Source: Methanoplanus endosymbiosus (GTDB taxonomy: Archaea > Halobacteriota > Methanomicrobia > Methanomicrobiales > Methanomicrobiaceae). From it: a DNA stretch of 64,000 nucleotides. The stretch is taken from contig NZ_CP096115.1 in the NCBI RefSeq assembly GCF_024662215.1, forward strand, positions 2,616,935 through 2,680,934, given 5' to 3'. A program made the translations under genes and the position numbers. Shown piece after piece: positions 1 to 8,494 of this stretch. The notes under the pieces are model-generated. The model saw only the letters and a program-made list of their open reading frames with translations. It made no database searches and was not told where the DNA came from. How positions within the stretch are numbered: the stretch's first letter is position 1; every line of letters begins with the position of its first letter.

Positions 1-362
1 TCTGTCTGTATATCATTCTCATCTGCATATCTCTGTATGGACTCTCTCGCATGCAGGAAGGAATTTTCAATAATCTCCCTGTTTTTTGTAATATCTGCCA
101 GGACTGTATCGCCAATCTTCTCCCTGAAGAGGTCTGTTATCATCCTGCTTGCAGATCTGACCGCAATTTCTGACCCGATCCCGGAGTACTCTGCACTGCC
201 AAGGCCGTCTGAGACTGCTATTACGGCGGTTGACTTCCTTATGGCTTCAAATGCCATTGCGTCCTGGCACGGTATGCCCTTTTTTATATGCGACGGGCCG
301 GTCACTCTTGCACCGAAAACAGAGGGTATATTATTCCGGAGCATATTGTCTTTGTTATTCAT
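1..362 (-). CDS. PP2C-type protein phosphatase, 3' end cut by window
   Basis: Partial gene; the 120 visible codons are the N-terminus. The translation begins MNNKDNMLRNN and shows PP2C features: a QDAM metal-binding segment near residue 34 and VSDGLGSAEYSG near residue 54, which matches the DGxG metal motif. Family members remove phosphate from Ser/Thr residues using Mn/Mg. The start codon at 362 overlaps the stop of the VWA gene by 8 bases, so the two are translationally coupled. VWA plus PP2C, often with a Ser/Thr kinase, is a known signalling grouping (TerY-P type), but no kinase is visible here because the window ends. Confidence 0.75.
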   Translation of the reverse strand, partial: MNNKDNMLRNNIPSVFGARVTGPSHIKKGIPCQDAMAFEAIRKSTAVIAVSDGLGSAEYSGIGSEIAVRSASRMITDLFREKIGDTVLADITKNREIIENSFLHARESIQRYADENDIQT

Positions 363-368
363 GACTGG

Positions 369-1070
369 TTATATTGTGGGAATCTCTCCCCATCCTCCAA
401 GCATGTCAAAGGGGTCTTCAAGTACTACCTGTTCTCCTACTTTTGAGGCCGAAACTTTGGTCTGGCTTCTTGACAGCCATATGAACATCTCATTGAAGTG
501 GTTCTCCTTAAGTTTGATCGGTGCCCTGTTTGGAGGGGAGATCAGTTTTAATGTCTCCATATCAGCTTCATCAACACCGACTGTAAAGAAGAGGAATTTC
601 CCGTTTTTCTCTCCTCTGTGGACCGTACTTACAGTTTCATTCCAGAGTTCATCGCCCTCTTTCATGTCAGTAGGCTCACCGTCTGTTATCATAAATATCC
701 AGGGGCGGTAGTAATCAATGCCTTCCTTTTTGTACTCTTCCTTTCTTGCTTCAAGCATATCAACGGCTTTTTTTATTGCGTTTCCCATCGGGGTTAAGCC
801 GTCTGCTATGAGTTCTTCTGGTTCAAACTCCTCAATTGACTTAAAGTCAGAAACCACCTGAACTGACTGTCCGAATGCCACCACTGCAAGATCAATTCTC
901 TTCCTTGCAAGGTCATCCTTCTCTATCTCTTCCTTGAAGGTTTTAATTCCGGAATTTAAGTCATCAATTTTGCCACTGATGTTCATTGAGCCTGATGTGT
1001 CCAGGAGAAGTATTGTTGGACAGTGCGGCTGCTGCGGGTATGCTATCTCGACCATTTCCTCAAGCGTCAT
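369..1070 (-). CDS. VWA-domain protein (TerY-like)
   Basis: 233 residues. The MIDAS motif DTSGS lies at residues 24-28, followed by the conserved Thr in GLTPMG and the Asp in MITDGEPTD, so the metal-binding von Willebrand A site looks complete. No signal peptide or membrane segment is seen, so it should be cytosolic. The start is supported by a GAGGTTAATGAG purine-rich stretch just upstream. It overlaps the PP2C gene downstream. In TerY-P systems the VWA protein, phosphatase and kinase form a signalling module; the target here is unknown. Confidence 0.8.
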   Translation of the reverse strand: MTLEEMVEIAYPQQPHCPTILLLDTSGSMNISGKIDDLNSGIKTFKEEIEKDDLARKRIDLAVVAFGQSVQVVSDFKSIEEFEPEELIADGLTPMGNAIKKAVDMLEARKEEYKKEGIDYYRPWIFMITDGEPTDMKEGDELWNETVSTVHRGEKNGKFLFFTVGVDEADMETLKLISPPNRAPIKLKENHFNEMFIWLSRSQTKVSASKVGEQVVLEDPFDMLGGWGEIPTI

Positions 1071-1244
1071 CTCATTAACCTCATAAAAATTGTATAATTG
1101 TTTAATTTATTACTGTATATCTGCCTCTAATCTGATATTTGGACGATGGCATAAATATACATTCGGTTTTGGCCGGATTTATTCCTGAAATATTATACGC
1201 CTGAGAGAGGTATGCTGAATTTCCGGTTGTAAAAAAAGGCAGTA

Positions 1245-2813
1245 TTATGCTGTTTCGCATAATCCATCTGTTCTGTTTTTCTCAATGATTTGGGCTGCAA
1301 AGAGTGCAATTGCTGATATAGGTAGGGCAATTACGATTGGATTTACAACTCCCCACGGCATCGGAAGAACAGACTGAACTCCAAAGAGTGCATCTGACAT
1401 CCCAAGAACGGATGACTCCTTTACATGGACAAATGCGGTCCAGAGAAACCATGAGAGGGCACCTGCTGTAATGCTTATCTTTGCGGCATAGACTGAGGGT
1501 TTTTCCGAGTACAGTGCGTGGGCAAATGCCGGAATGAATGCTGCCGCACAGAGGCCCATGAATATGACAGTTGCCCTTGCTATGATGTTCTCCGGAAGTG
1601 CATATGCAACAATTGTGCTTACAATAATCATTGCCAGTGTTCCGATCTGAATTGCCTTCATTGAAGGTTTGTTCTCTTTTACAAGGGGGTTTAGGTCATA
1701 TCCTATTGTTGTTCCCATTGTATGGAAGAGCGAGCTTAATGTTGACATTGCCGCTGCCAGCAGTGCGAGCATGAAGATTACAATGAAGAGATCGGGCATT
1801 GCGGAGTTGATGTACAGCGGAATTATGCTGTCAACATTTCCTCCGGCAGCATCAACCGCAAGCATGCCGGAATTTCTCATAAACCAGACGTTTGTCAGAG
1901 GGCCTACGGTGAATGCAACGCCTGTCATCATAAGTACAAACGGCCCCCCGATCATCACAGCCCTGTGAATTGAACGGTTGTCTTTTACAGTCATAAACCG
2001 GACTGCAAGCTGAGGCTGGGCAAGAACACCGATTCCAACACCAAGAACCATTGTTGTTATCATGGTGAGCCATATGGGAGACAGAAATTCCGGCATGGAG
2101 GCCCATCCTGTCATACCTGCCGCTGCGAGGCTTTCAGGAATAAGCGGTGAGAAGGAATCAAGTGCCGAGTTCGCCGCAGTCACTCCGCCGAGGTATATGT
2201 ATGTCAGAATAAGAAGAATTGTCATGCCGACAAACATGATGGCCCCCTGAAGAGCGTCTGTGTACATGACTGCAATAAGCCCGCCGAGTATTACATAGAG
2301 TGCAACAATTGCTGCAAATCCGAGCAGTGCGGTGTCATAGGGTATTGACAGTGTTGTTTCAATGAATCTTGCTCCTCCTATAAGAATGGCCGCGGTGTAT
2401 ATCGGCATACTGACAATTATTATCAGGGCCGAAATTTTCCTTATAAATACTGAGTTATAGCATTTGCCAAGCAGATCAGGGTACGTAAGGGCACCTGTCT
2501 TCTGTCCGAGGCTTCTTGTTTTCTTTCCGAATACTATGAATGCGATAAGAACACCGACACCGATGCAGAGCACGGTCAGCCATACCAGGCCCATTCCAAG
2601 CTGGGCGGATATGCCTCCGAAGCCTACTATCGCAGAGGTGCTTATGAATGTTGCACCATAAGATAGTGCCAGAACAACCGGGTTTATCTTTCTTCCGGCA
2701 ATAAGGAAATCATCGCTCCCTTTTGTCTGCCGGTAGCCCAGGTAGCCGAGAAATACCACTGCTGCGAGATAGACAAGGGTGATTGCGGCAAATGTCAGTG
2801 TATCAACTGCCAT
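1245..2813 (-). CDS. Sodium:solute symporter (SSS family)
   Basis: 522 residues with about 13 hydrophobic helices spread over the whole length, matching the usual SSS size (PutP/PanF/acetate-permease type). The N-terminal GRKINPVVLALSYGATFIS segment and the SAIVGFGG sodium-site region are typical of the family. It imports a small organic solute with Na+ in the cytoplasmic membrane; the substrate cannot be told. A 43-residue one-helix gene overlaps its start by 11 bases and is probably its partner. The start at 2813 follows a GAGGAGAGAGAG ribosome-binding site. Confidence 0.85.
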   Translation of the reverse strand: MAVDTLTFAAITLVYLAAVVFLGYLGYRQTKGSDDFLIAGRKINPVVLALSYGATFISTSAIVGFGGISAQLGMGLVWLTVLCIGVGVLIAFIVFGKKTRSLGQKTGALTYPDLLGKCYNSVFIRKISALIIIVSMPIYTAAILIGGARFIETTLSIPYDTALLGFAAIVALYVILGGLIAVMYTDALQGAIMFVGMTILLILTYIYLGGVTAANSALDSFSPLIPESLAAAGMTGWASMPEFLSPIWLTMITTMVLGVGIGVLAQPQLAVRFMTVKDNRSIHRAVMIGGPFVLMMTGVAFTVGPLTNVWFMRNSGMLAVDAAGGNVDSIIPLYINSAMPDLFIVIFMLALLAAAMSTLSSLFHTMGTTIGYDLNPLVKENKPSMKAIQIGTLAMIIVSTIVAYALPENIIARATVIFMGLCAAAFIPAFAHALYSEKPSVYAAKISITAGALSWFLWTAFVHVKESSVLGMSDALFGVQSVLPMPWGVVNPIVIALPISAIALFAAQIIEKNRTDGLCETA

Positions 2814-2934
2814 TCTCTCTCTCCTCTTCAGAACCTTTTTTCCAGTTGATTATGCCGTACGCTATACATCCTGCCGTCAGGATAAATGACAGCAGGTAAC
2901 CTGCCCATATACCGGGATCAGATATACCAAACAT
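2803..2934 (-). CDS. Symporter small accessory membrane protein (43 aa)
   Basis: Short gene starting MFGISDPGIWAGYLLSFILT and ending in a charged tail (KKGSEEERENGS). It has one transmembrane helix at about residues 9-30. The stop overlaps the start of the SSS symporter by 11 bases, so translation is probably coupled. Small one-helix proteins encoded directly before SSS transporters are known in methanogens, and I read this as one of them. Topology suggests an outside N-terminus and a basic/acidic cytoplasmic tail. Role (stability or sorting of the symporter) is inferred. Confidence 0.7.
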   Translation of the reverse strand: MFGISDPGIWAGYLLSFILTAGCIAYGIINWKKGSEEERENGS

Positions 2935-3218
2935 AGTAGAAACCTCACGGTATTTTGAGAATGATGACCGGAAAAATACAGGGGCTGCCGGATTTTATTT
3001 TTAATCCGGAGCCCTATCTAAAGCTGAATAAGCTAAAAAAACCAAAGAAAAATGCAGTGCCACAGGTATGTGATAAGAGTCCTGTGTTATATTCTGCATC
3101 TCTGTCTTCAGTCATATTACAAAATACCTGTATTTTATTGGTTATGGGTTTTATTTAATAGTGATTGGTCTCATTCTGAGTCTTCAATGAGTAGTTCAGA
3201 GATGCTGGTTCCATCATT

Positions 3219-4280
3219 TCACAGAAGATAATGCCATACTCCAAGACCAAGCTCCATTGCAATCAGTATAATGACAATCCATTCCAGGAAGTTTGAATGC
3301 TGGATTCTGACCTCGTCAGAGAGCATTGAGTAGTTCTCCTGTATCATCTCAGTTTTTCTGCTGACGCTCTCTGTCCACTGGCTGCTTCTGATTACCCTCA
3401 GTGCCGTCTCATATACCCGTACATAATAGACATCCCCGGTGATCTTTATCAGGTTTCTGACCTTTTCAATAACCTCTGATATCTCTGCGTTTCTCTCCAT
3501 TAGCTGTGTCATAATTAAGTGGTACTGCCTTGTTTTGAGAAAATTGGGCAGGCGGTCAGCATGGTTGATGTCATCATACATCTTTTCCATCTGCCGGTTA
3601 AGCTCCATATCATAATAACGAAGTTCAAGAACCTGGACATTTGCAAACTCAATAAGATCAATGAGATCCTGGGGATTTTCCGGGCTGCACAACAGGGCTG
3701 AGTCCCACGAGAGGATTGCAAGATCATCTTTCGTATAACTCTGTGTGTTCTTTGTCACCTCTTCGCGCATCTGTGCTGAAAACTCTGCTCTCTCGCCCAT
3801 GAGGAGGATTACGGGGTCGCCGGTAATTTCTGCCGTATCTGTTACATATATCGTATAGTCCTCATAAAAATCAGGGTCATAAGTGAAGTCCTTTATAAGC
3901 GGCTTTAAAGAGCCGCCAATCAGATTAACATATTCTGAAAAAAGACCTGACAGGGGATCGCCATTTGCAAGGTGAAGTGCTGTCTCTTCAAGATCACAGT
4001 AATTTCCGTCACTGTTTTCATAGATAAAACAGATGCTGAACGCTCCGATATCGTAAATTCTTGCTGAAACTCCAAATTTGAATATTCTTCCTTCTATTTC
4101 AGTCTCTATCGAATCTGTTTTAATCAGTATTGGCTTATTTTCAAGAATTATTGATTTTGGTTTTACTCTGACAAAGTTTGTCCTTGTGGTTGAAAATGTC
4201 CGGGCCAGTTTTTCTTCAAGGAGATCCAGATCTATCTCCATTCCGGTGTCGTATATTCTGTAAAATCGGATTGAAATCAA
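3219..4280 (-). CDS. DUF155 (RMD1/YagE family) membrane-tail protein
   Basis: 353 residues. The C-terminal half is helical with a typical DUF155 ending: a region near HSNFLEWIVIILIAMELGLG forms a single C-terminal membrane segment at about residues 330-349. The N-terminal half is mixed alpha/beta (FKFGVSARIYDIGAF). Relatives include yeast Rmd1 and human RMND1, which act at membranes, but a biochemical activity is not established. An alternative start is Met14 (MEIDLDLL), leaving 340 residues. It stands alone between two intergenic regions. Confidence 0.65.
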   Translation of the reverse strand: MISIRFYRIYDTGMEIDLDLLEEKLARTFSTTRTNFVRVKPKSIILENKPILIKTDSIETEIEGRIFKFGVSARIYDIGAFSICFIYENSDGNYCDLEETALHLANGDPLSGLFSEYVNLIGGSLKPLIKDFTYDPDFYEDYTIYVTDTAEITGDPVILLMGERAEFSAQMREEVTKNTQSYTKDDLAILSWDSALLCSPENPQDLIDLIEFANVQVLELRYYDMELNRQMEKMYDDINHADRLPNFLKTRQYHLIMTQLMERNAEISEVIEKVRNLIKITGDVYYVRVYETALRVIRSSQWTESVSRKTEMIQENYSMLSDEVRIQHSNFLEWIVIILIAMELGLGVWHYLL

Positions 4281-5129
4281 GATATTTTTTCACCTTGTTT
4301 TGTCTCTTCATCCTGAGACAATATACTTCTCAGTCTTAATTGTAGATAAATTATATATGTGGATATTTTTACTGCCATAATATGGCTTTATGTTATGTTT
4401 TTTTAAATTTAGACTCAATATCGTCCTTAAATCTAAATTTTGTGGCATAATTAATATTTAATTTTGAATCTGTCTGATTTTTGTCTGTTATTCTGCGATT
4501 GTCCGGTTATTATGCCGCACCTCTTTTAAGACTCTATAAATAAGGTTTATTTCGGTCTTTTTCCGGAAAAAATTCTGCGCATTCTGATTCTGAAATATTA
4601 TTCTGTGGGTCAGATATTGTACTGATTCGTATATTTTCATATAATTTTCTCTGATCTTAATTTTCAGGCCATATATTTCTATATCTCTATTTTGGGTGAT
4701 AAATGTTTAAAAAGGGCAAAATTTAACTTATTCTGGCTTCTTCATTTAATATGTTTTTTGATGTATATATCCTAATATTTTGTAGTATTTTGTGTGATAT
4801 TGTCTGATTTTGACTGTTTTAATCGATTATTTTGCAGATTTATTTTAGTTATTATTTGGCATATTATTTTTTTGATGTATTAAATAATATATTATTCTCA
4901 AATTCTAAAAGTTTTTATCCCTGTAATGAACTATTCTTTTGATAATTTATCTGAATAACAAATCCTCCGGATAAACCCGTTATAATTCGGTATGGTGGCT
5001 GGATTTTGGAAATAATTGAAAAATAACGAATAATCTCTCTGCGATTCACAATGATTATGATTATATGAACTGCCGGATTCCGGCTTTCGCTATTAATTTC
5101 ATTGTTTTTGAGGCAGGAGGTTAAAGGAA
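4281..5129. other. AT-rich 849-bp intergenic region
   Basis: No credible gene was found on either strand. The stretch is strongly A/T-rich with many TTATTT and TATATT runs, lying between the divergent DUF155 gene (leftward) and the decarboxylase gene (rightward), so it must hold both promoters. Its length is unusual for this window. It could contain a long leader or a small RNA, but I see no recognisable fold or motif. Confidence 0.5.
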
Positions 5130-6320
5130 GTGAATAAAATGGAAAATGAGGGGCAGAGAATTGCCGTACATCACATTGGCTCTAAAAATAAAGAGCTGCT
5201 TCAGAATCTGGCTAACGAACACGGCACACCAATATTTGTTATTGATCATGAGCAGATCCGGAAAAATTACAGAGGATTCAAAAAGCGTATGCCGGATGTT
5301 CAGGTATATTATGCAGTCAAGGCCAATTCGAATCCTGAGATTATAAAGACACTTTATGAACTGGGATGCAGTTTTGATGTCGCATCAATGCCGGAATTTA
5401 TGCTGGTATATGACAATATAAGGCACCTCCCTGAAGATGAGCAGCTTGAGTGGATATATCAGAATATTATCTACGCAAATACAATAAAGCCGACTGAGAC
5501 ACTTGAGGCTCTCGACTGCTACCGTCCTCTTGTTACATTTGACAATATTGAGGAATTAAAGAAGATTAAAAAATATTCTCCTCAGGCCGGTCTTGTACTG
5601 CGTCTGAGAGTTCCCAATACAGGTTCGGTAGTGGAACTTTCATCAAAATTCGGAGTGGAACCGGGTGATGCTGTTGATCTGATAGTTGAAGCTTTTGAGA
5701 TGGGTCTTACAGTTGAAGGGCTGAGTTTTCATGTAGGCAGCCAGTGCACCAATTTTGAAAATTATATTCTGGCACTTGAGATGTCTGCGGGTGTCCTTAC
5801 TGAATATGAATTTCGTACAGGAGAGAAGATAAAGCTCCTTGATATCGGTGGAGGTTTTCCGGTAAAATACAATCCGTACGTAAAATCAATAAGAACACTT
5901 GCAACTCAGCTGAATGAGGAGATAGAACGGCTTTTTTCACCGGAAATTCAGATAATGGCTGAACCTGGAAGATTTCTTGTGGCAAATGCCTGCTCTGTTG
6001 TTGCAAAGGTGATAGGAAAGGCGTTTCGGGATGGAAAACCCTGTTATTATATCAATGACGGTGTGTATCACACCTACTCCGGGCAGGTTTTTGATCACTG
6101 CAATTATCCGGTTCTCTCCTTTAAGGAAGGCGAAACCCAGATCTCAGCAGTCTTCGGGCCAACCTGTGATGCATTTGATACAATTACATTATCTGCCGAA
6201 CTGCCTGAACTTGATATCGGTGATCTTGTATTTTCTGAGAATATCGGGGCATATTCGCATGCGTCATCCACGTACTTCAACGGATTTCCGCCGGCAAAGG
6301 TTGTTCACATTAACAGATAA
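5130..6320 (+). CDS. Ornithine/lysine decarboxylase-like, fold-III PLP enzyme
   Basis: 396 residues. The PLP lysine lies in YYAVKANSNPE (about residues 52-62), HVGSQ is near residue 196, GGGFP near 240 and a phosphate-binding EPGRF near 278. The C-terminal FGPTCDAFDT and FSENIGAYSHASSTYFNGF segments are like eukaryotic-type ornithine decarboxylases rather than LysA, so I favour an amino-acid decarboxylase feeding polyamine synthesis. The GTG start at 5130 is chosen because AGGAGG lies about 9 bases before it; an ATG at 5139 is the alternative. Substrate (ornithine, lysine or diaminopimelate) is not proved. Confidence 0.8.
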   Translation: MNKMENEGQRIAVHHIGSKNKELLQNLANEHGTPIFVIDHEQIRKNYRGFKKRMPDVQVYYAVKANSNPEIIKTLYELGCSFDVASMPEFMLVYDNIRHLPEDEQLEWIYQNIIYANTIKPTETLEALDCYRPLVTFDNIEELKKIKKYSPQAGLVLRLRVPNTGSVVELSSKFGVEPGDAVDLIVEAFEMGLTVEGLSFHVGSQCTNFENYILALEMSAGVLTEYEFRTGEKIKLLDIGGGFPVKYNPYVKSIRTLATQLNEEIERLFSPEIQIMAEPGRFLVANACSVVAKVIGKAFRDGKPCYYINDGVYHTYSGQVFDHCNYPVLSFKEGETQISAVFGPTCDAFDTITLSAELPELDIGDLVFSENIGAYSHASSTYFNGFPPAKVVHINR

Positions 6321-6533
6321 TTTCAAATCACATTTTTCATATCATTTTTCTGCGCAGATTTCCCGGGTACAGAATTATATCGGGTTATTTTATCCGGATT
6401 GCGCCTGAAAAGGTATTTCCTTTAGTCCTTCAGGCGGATAAATGCCGATTAGGTTGAAATTACTCTCTTACCTGTAGATGATTAATGTTAAGTGGTATAA
6501 AAAAGCGGTGTCAGATTCGAACCTGACGGGAAA

Positions 6534-6545
6534 ATGCTGCTATGG
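6534..6545. repeat. attL, 12-bp copy of tRNA-Glu 3' end
   Basis: ATGCTGCTATGG is identical to 23475-23486, which covers the T-stem edge, acceptor strand and first flanking base of tRNA-Glu. This marks the probable left end of the element. The core is short for a tRNA integrase site, so the exact crossover is inferred. Confidence 0.65.
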
Positions 6546-6639
6546 AGCGCGGGGAAAAGCCTGTTTTGATGCTCTTGATATACGGGCTGAGTATTCGTAT
6601 TCTATCAGGGATTGGTTTAATGTTTGACGTGAAAAAAGT

Positions 6640-6690
6640 ATTGTCATTTGCCGAATATGACAATGTTTTCAAATTATTACAAATGACAAT
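6640..6690. repeat. ATTGTCAT inverted/direct repeats near left end
   Basis: ATTGTCAT at 6640-6647 faces ATGACAAT at 6657-6664 (8-bp arms, 9-bp spacer), and a third ATGACAAT is at 6683-6690. They lie about 100 bases inside the left end in gene-free DNA. They could be arm-type integrase/excisionase sites or a terminator for the leftward operon; neither is shown. Confidence 0.5.
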
Positions 6691-6774
6691 ATGAATTCAG
6701 ATAATTATTAGGCTCTAAAAAGTGTTTTTTTAATCATATTGGTTGATATTACTCTATTTTGAAATTCTGTACTG

Positions 6775-7197
6775 TCATCTTAGGCAGAAGTTGTTATACA
6801 CAAACCTATCCTCTGGTTGGACGTAATGCCACTCTACCGGCGGAATAATTTCTCCTGAATCTGAGTCGTAAAGGACACAGACACATCTTTTATTACATAT
6901 TTTTGACATGCAGCCTTTACAGCCTTTAAAAAATCCTTCACAAAGCGGACACTCTAATTCCATAAGATCAAAGCATGAATCTTCATTTTCTCGACAATAT
7001 GGGAACAGGTGTGGAATCATCCATAATTTCGCTTTCCACCATGTGTCAAAAAATTGTTCTTCTAGATCATGATCTTGGTGGGCTTCTATCCCCTGTTTAT
7101 TTAGCTCTTCAATCATTTGGGAGATCATTAGTTGGTCTTCTGCACCTCCTCCCCGGAAAGTTATTTCAAATCCTTCAAATTCACTCATTTCATTCAC
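6775..7197 (-). CDS. Cys-rich hypothetical provirus protein
   Basis: 140 residues. The C-terminal half carries a cluster of cysteines (CPLCEGFFKGCKGCMSKIC, then CNKRCVC-like spacing) that could bind zinc or an iron-sulfur cluster, around residues 84-107. The N-terminal part is acidic and helical. I do not recognise the family. It is the last gene of the leftward operon and overlaps the preceding gene by 8 bases. Confidence 0.6.
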   Translation of the reverse strand: MNEMSEFEGFEITFRGGGAEDQLMISQMIEELNKQGIEAHQDHDLEEQFFDTWWKAKLWMIPHLFPYCRENEDSCFDLMELECPLCEGFFKGCKGCMSKICNKRCVCVLYDSDSGEIIPPVEWHYVQPEDRFVYNNFCLR

Positions 7198-7498
7198 CTC
7201 TTATGTTAAAAGGGTTATATTCTTGACTGAGATTATCAAAATTGGCATCATATTCGGGTTTATGATTTAAGCCGTCCGTATATCCTCTATCATAATTTTC
7301 CTGAAATTTAGGATTGATAATTTCTTTAGGCATTCCGGAAATGGCAGCAACATAACCGCCTTTATAGGCATCATTCCAGTCATGTTCATCATATTCAGGA
7401 GAACATAGGCCAACGAGAATTGTAACGAGAATTGTAAAAATAAGAACTGTTGCAAGTAGAACCACAAATAATACCGTGATTTTTGTATATTCTCTCAT
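7190..7498 (-). CDS. Single-pass membrane hypothetical protein
   Basis: 102 residues. One hydrophobic segment spans about residues 8-30, followed by an acidic, Tyr/Asn-rich soluble tail (YDEHDWNDAYKGGY). It may be a signal anchor exposing the tail outside the cell, or the reverse. No family recognised. It overlaps both neighbours by a few bases, so it is cotranslated in the leftward provirus operon. Confidence 0.6.
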   Translation of the reverse strand: MREYTKITVLFVVLLATVLIFTILVTILVGLCSPEYDEHDWNDAYKGGYVAAISGMPKEIINPKFQENYDRGYTDGLNHKPEYDANFDNLSQEYNPFNIRGE

Positions 7499-7815
7499 AA
7501 CATCACCCCGGAGGCCAGCAGCATGACTGCACCCATCAGGGCAGTCAAAAAGAAGAATGAGAACTGAGCTATCAGGTGATAATCCTTCTCAGAAATCCCG
7601 GTGACTACCCACAGACCATTGCCGATGATCCAACAGCTGAACCCTGCTAAGTGTGCGGTCGCTGCCGGAAGGGCGATCAGTGTTGCCCCTGCCATGCCGA
7701 GGAGGACGGCAGGTGTTTTTGTGAGGTGGAGTTTGCCCTTCAGATGATGTTTGATATTGGGCAGTGAGAGATAAGGCAATACAGGTGCCTTCTCGTTGAT
7801 GTTTTTAGGTGGCAT
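7495..7815 (-). CDS. Multi-pass membrane hypothetical protein
   Basis: 106 residues with a cytosolic basic N-terminus (about residues 1-33) and two to three hydrophobic helices after it (LLGMAGATLIALPAA, then a long segment near FFFLTALMGAVMLLASG). No family recognised. Its stop overlaps the next start by four bases and its own start abuts the upstream gene. A role in the envelope or in superinfection exclusion is possible but unsupported. Confidence 0.6.
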   Translation of the reverse strand: MPPKNINEKAPVLPYLSLPNIKHHLKGKLHLTKTPAVLLGMAGATLIALPAATAHLAGFSCWIIGNGLWVVTGISEKDYHLIAQFSFFFLTALMGAVMLLASGVML

Positions 7816-8079
7816 TCAGATCACCTCTGAATAATACTTCTGCCTGATGTAATCCTGTCCGGAAGAGAGCATCTGTTCAGCTTCTTCCCGGATGATTTCA
7901 TCCGGAGACTTCCATTCACCTGATAGCAGCTCTTCCCGGTTTATTGCAGTTAATGCCATTATGCTGAGTTTGCAGATTGAGTAAGGGCAGTTTACACATT
8001 CGGTGATTAGGTTCTGATAATAATCTACCTGGGTACTCTGCAGGTGCCCTGGGAGTTTAAGATCAATCACTATAACCAC
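7816..8079 (-). CDS. Hypothetical provirus protein (87 aa)
   Basis: 87 residues, soluble. A CVNCPYSIC segment near residues 33-41 gives three cysteines, perhaps part of a metal site completed by another protein. The C-terminal half is acidic and helical (DEIIREEAEQML). No family recognised. It starts inside the end of the upstream gene (10-base overlap). Confidence 0.55.
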   Translation of the reverse strand: MVIVIDLKLPGHLQSTQVDYYQNLITECVNCPYSICKLSIMALTAINREELLSGEWKSPDEIIREEAEQMLSSGQDYIRQKYYSEVI

Positions 8080-8345
8080 CCCATAAGGTTTTTTTGAGGA
8101 TTATTGTATTTAGATGGAATGATAACTTCCCGGATTTCAGGACAGGGACAGGGAGTAAGGTAAATATTCCGCTTCATATGTGATCCCTGGCAAAGATGTC
8201 CATAAGGAGGTTCACGTAATGAAACATGATGTTTACACCAAAGACAATCAGAAGCAGGATAAAGACCGCTTGGTTTCAATATACCATCCTGAAAAAAACC
8301 TTCTATCACTGGCCGGCAAATTAAATTTATATTTTCCAGTGTCAT
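8070..8345 (-). CDS. Small zinc-ribbon-like hypothetical protein
   Basis: 91 residues. Cysteines and histidines occur as CLWCKHH near residue 34, then CQGSH near 52 and CPCP near 66, consistent with a small metal-binding fold. No family recognised. Its ATG overlaps the stop of the upstream 50-residue gene (ATGA), so it is translationally coupled. Confidence 0.55.
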   Translation of the reverse strand: MTLENINLICRPVIEGFFQDGILKPSGLYPASDCLWCKHHVSLREPPYGHLCQGSHMKRNIYLTPCPCPEIREVIIPSKYNNPQKNLMGWL

Positions 8346-8494
8346 GATCTCACCTTCTCCCGGAGAACATAATCAGCTAAATCCTTCCTGCCTTCCTTTA
8401 ACCCTCTTGCCTTACCTTCATGGTATCCCATGAAGTATAGGGAAATGCTGAGACCAGCCAGGAACAGGAGAGTAAGGATAGAGTAAATCAGCAT
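8342..8494 (-). CDS. 50-aa single-pass membrane protein
   Basis: Short gene beginning MLIYSILTLLFLAGLSISLY, with one membrane helix at about residues 2-22 and a basic tail rich in Lys/Arg (HEGKARGLKEGRKD). Its start shares bases with the stop of the HTH gene upstream (TGATG) and its stop shares bases with the start of the next gene (ATGA). That exact fit at both ends is the main evidence that it is real. Function unknown. Confidence 0.65.
   Translation of the reverse strand: MLIYSILTLLFLAGLSISLYFMGYHEGKARGLKEGRKDLADYVLREKVRS

Noticed and set aside
6507-6528. T-arm-like GGTTCGAATC on the minus strand as a tRNA gene
   Set aside because: No matching acceptor 5' strand or anticodon arm upstream, and the stem pairs differently from a T-arm.
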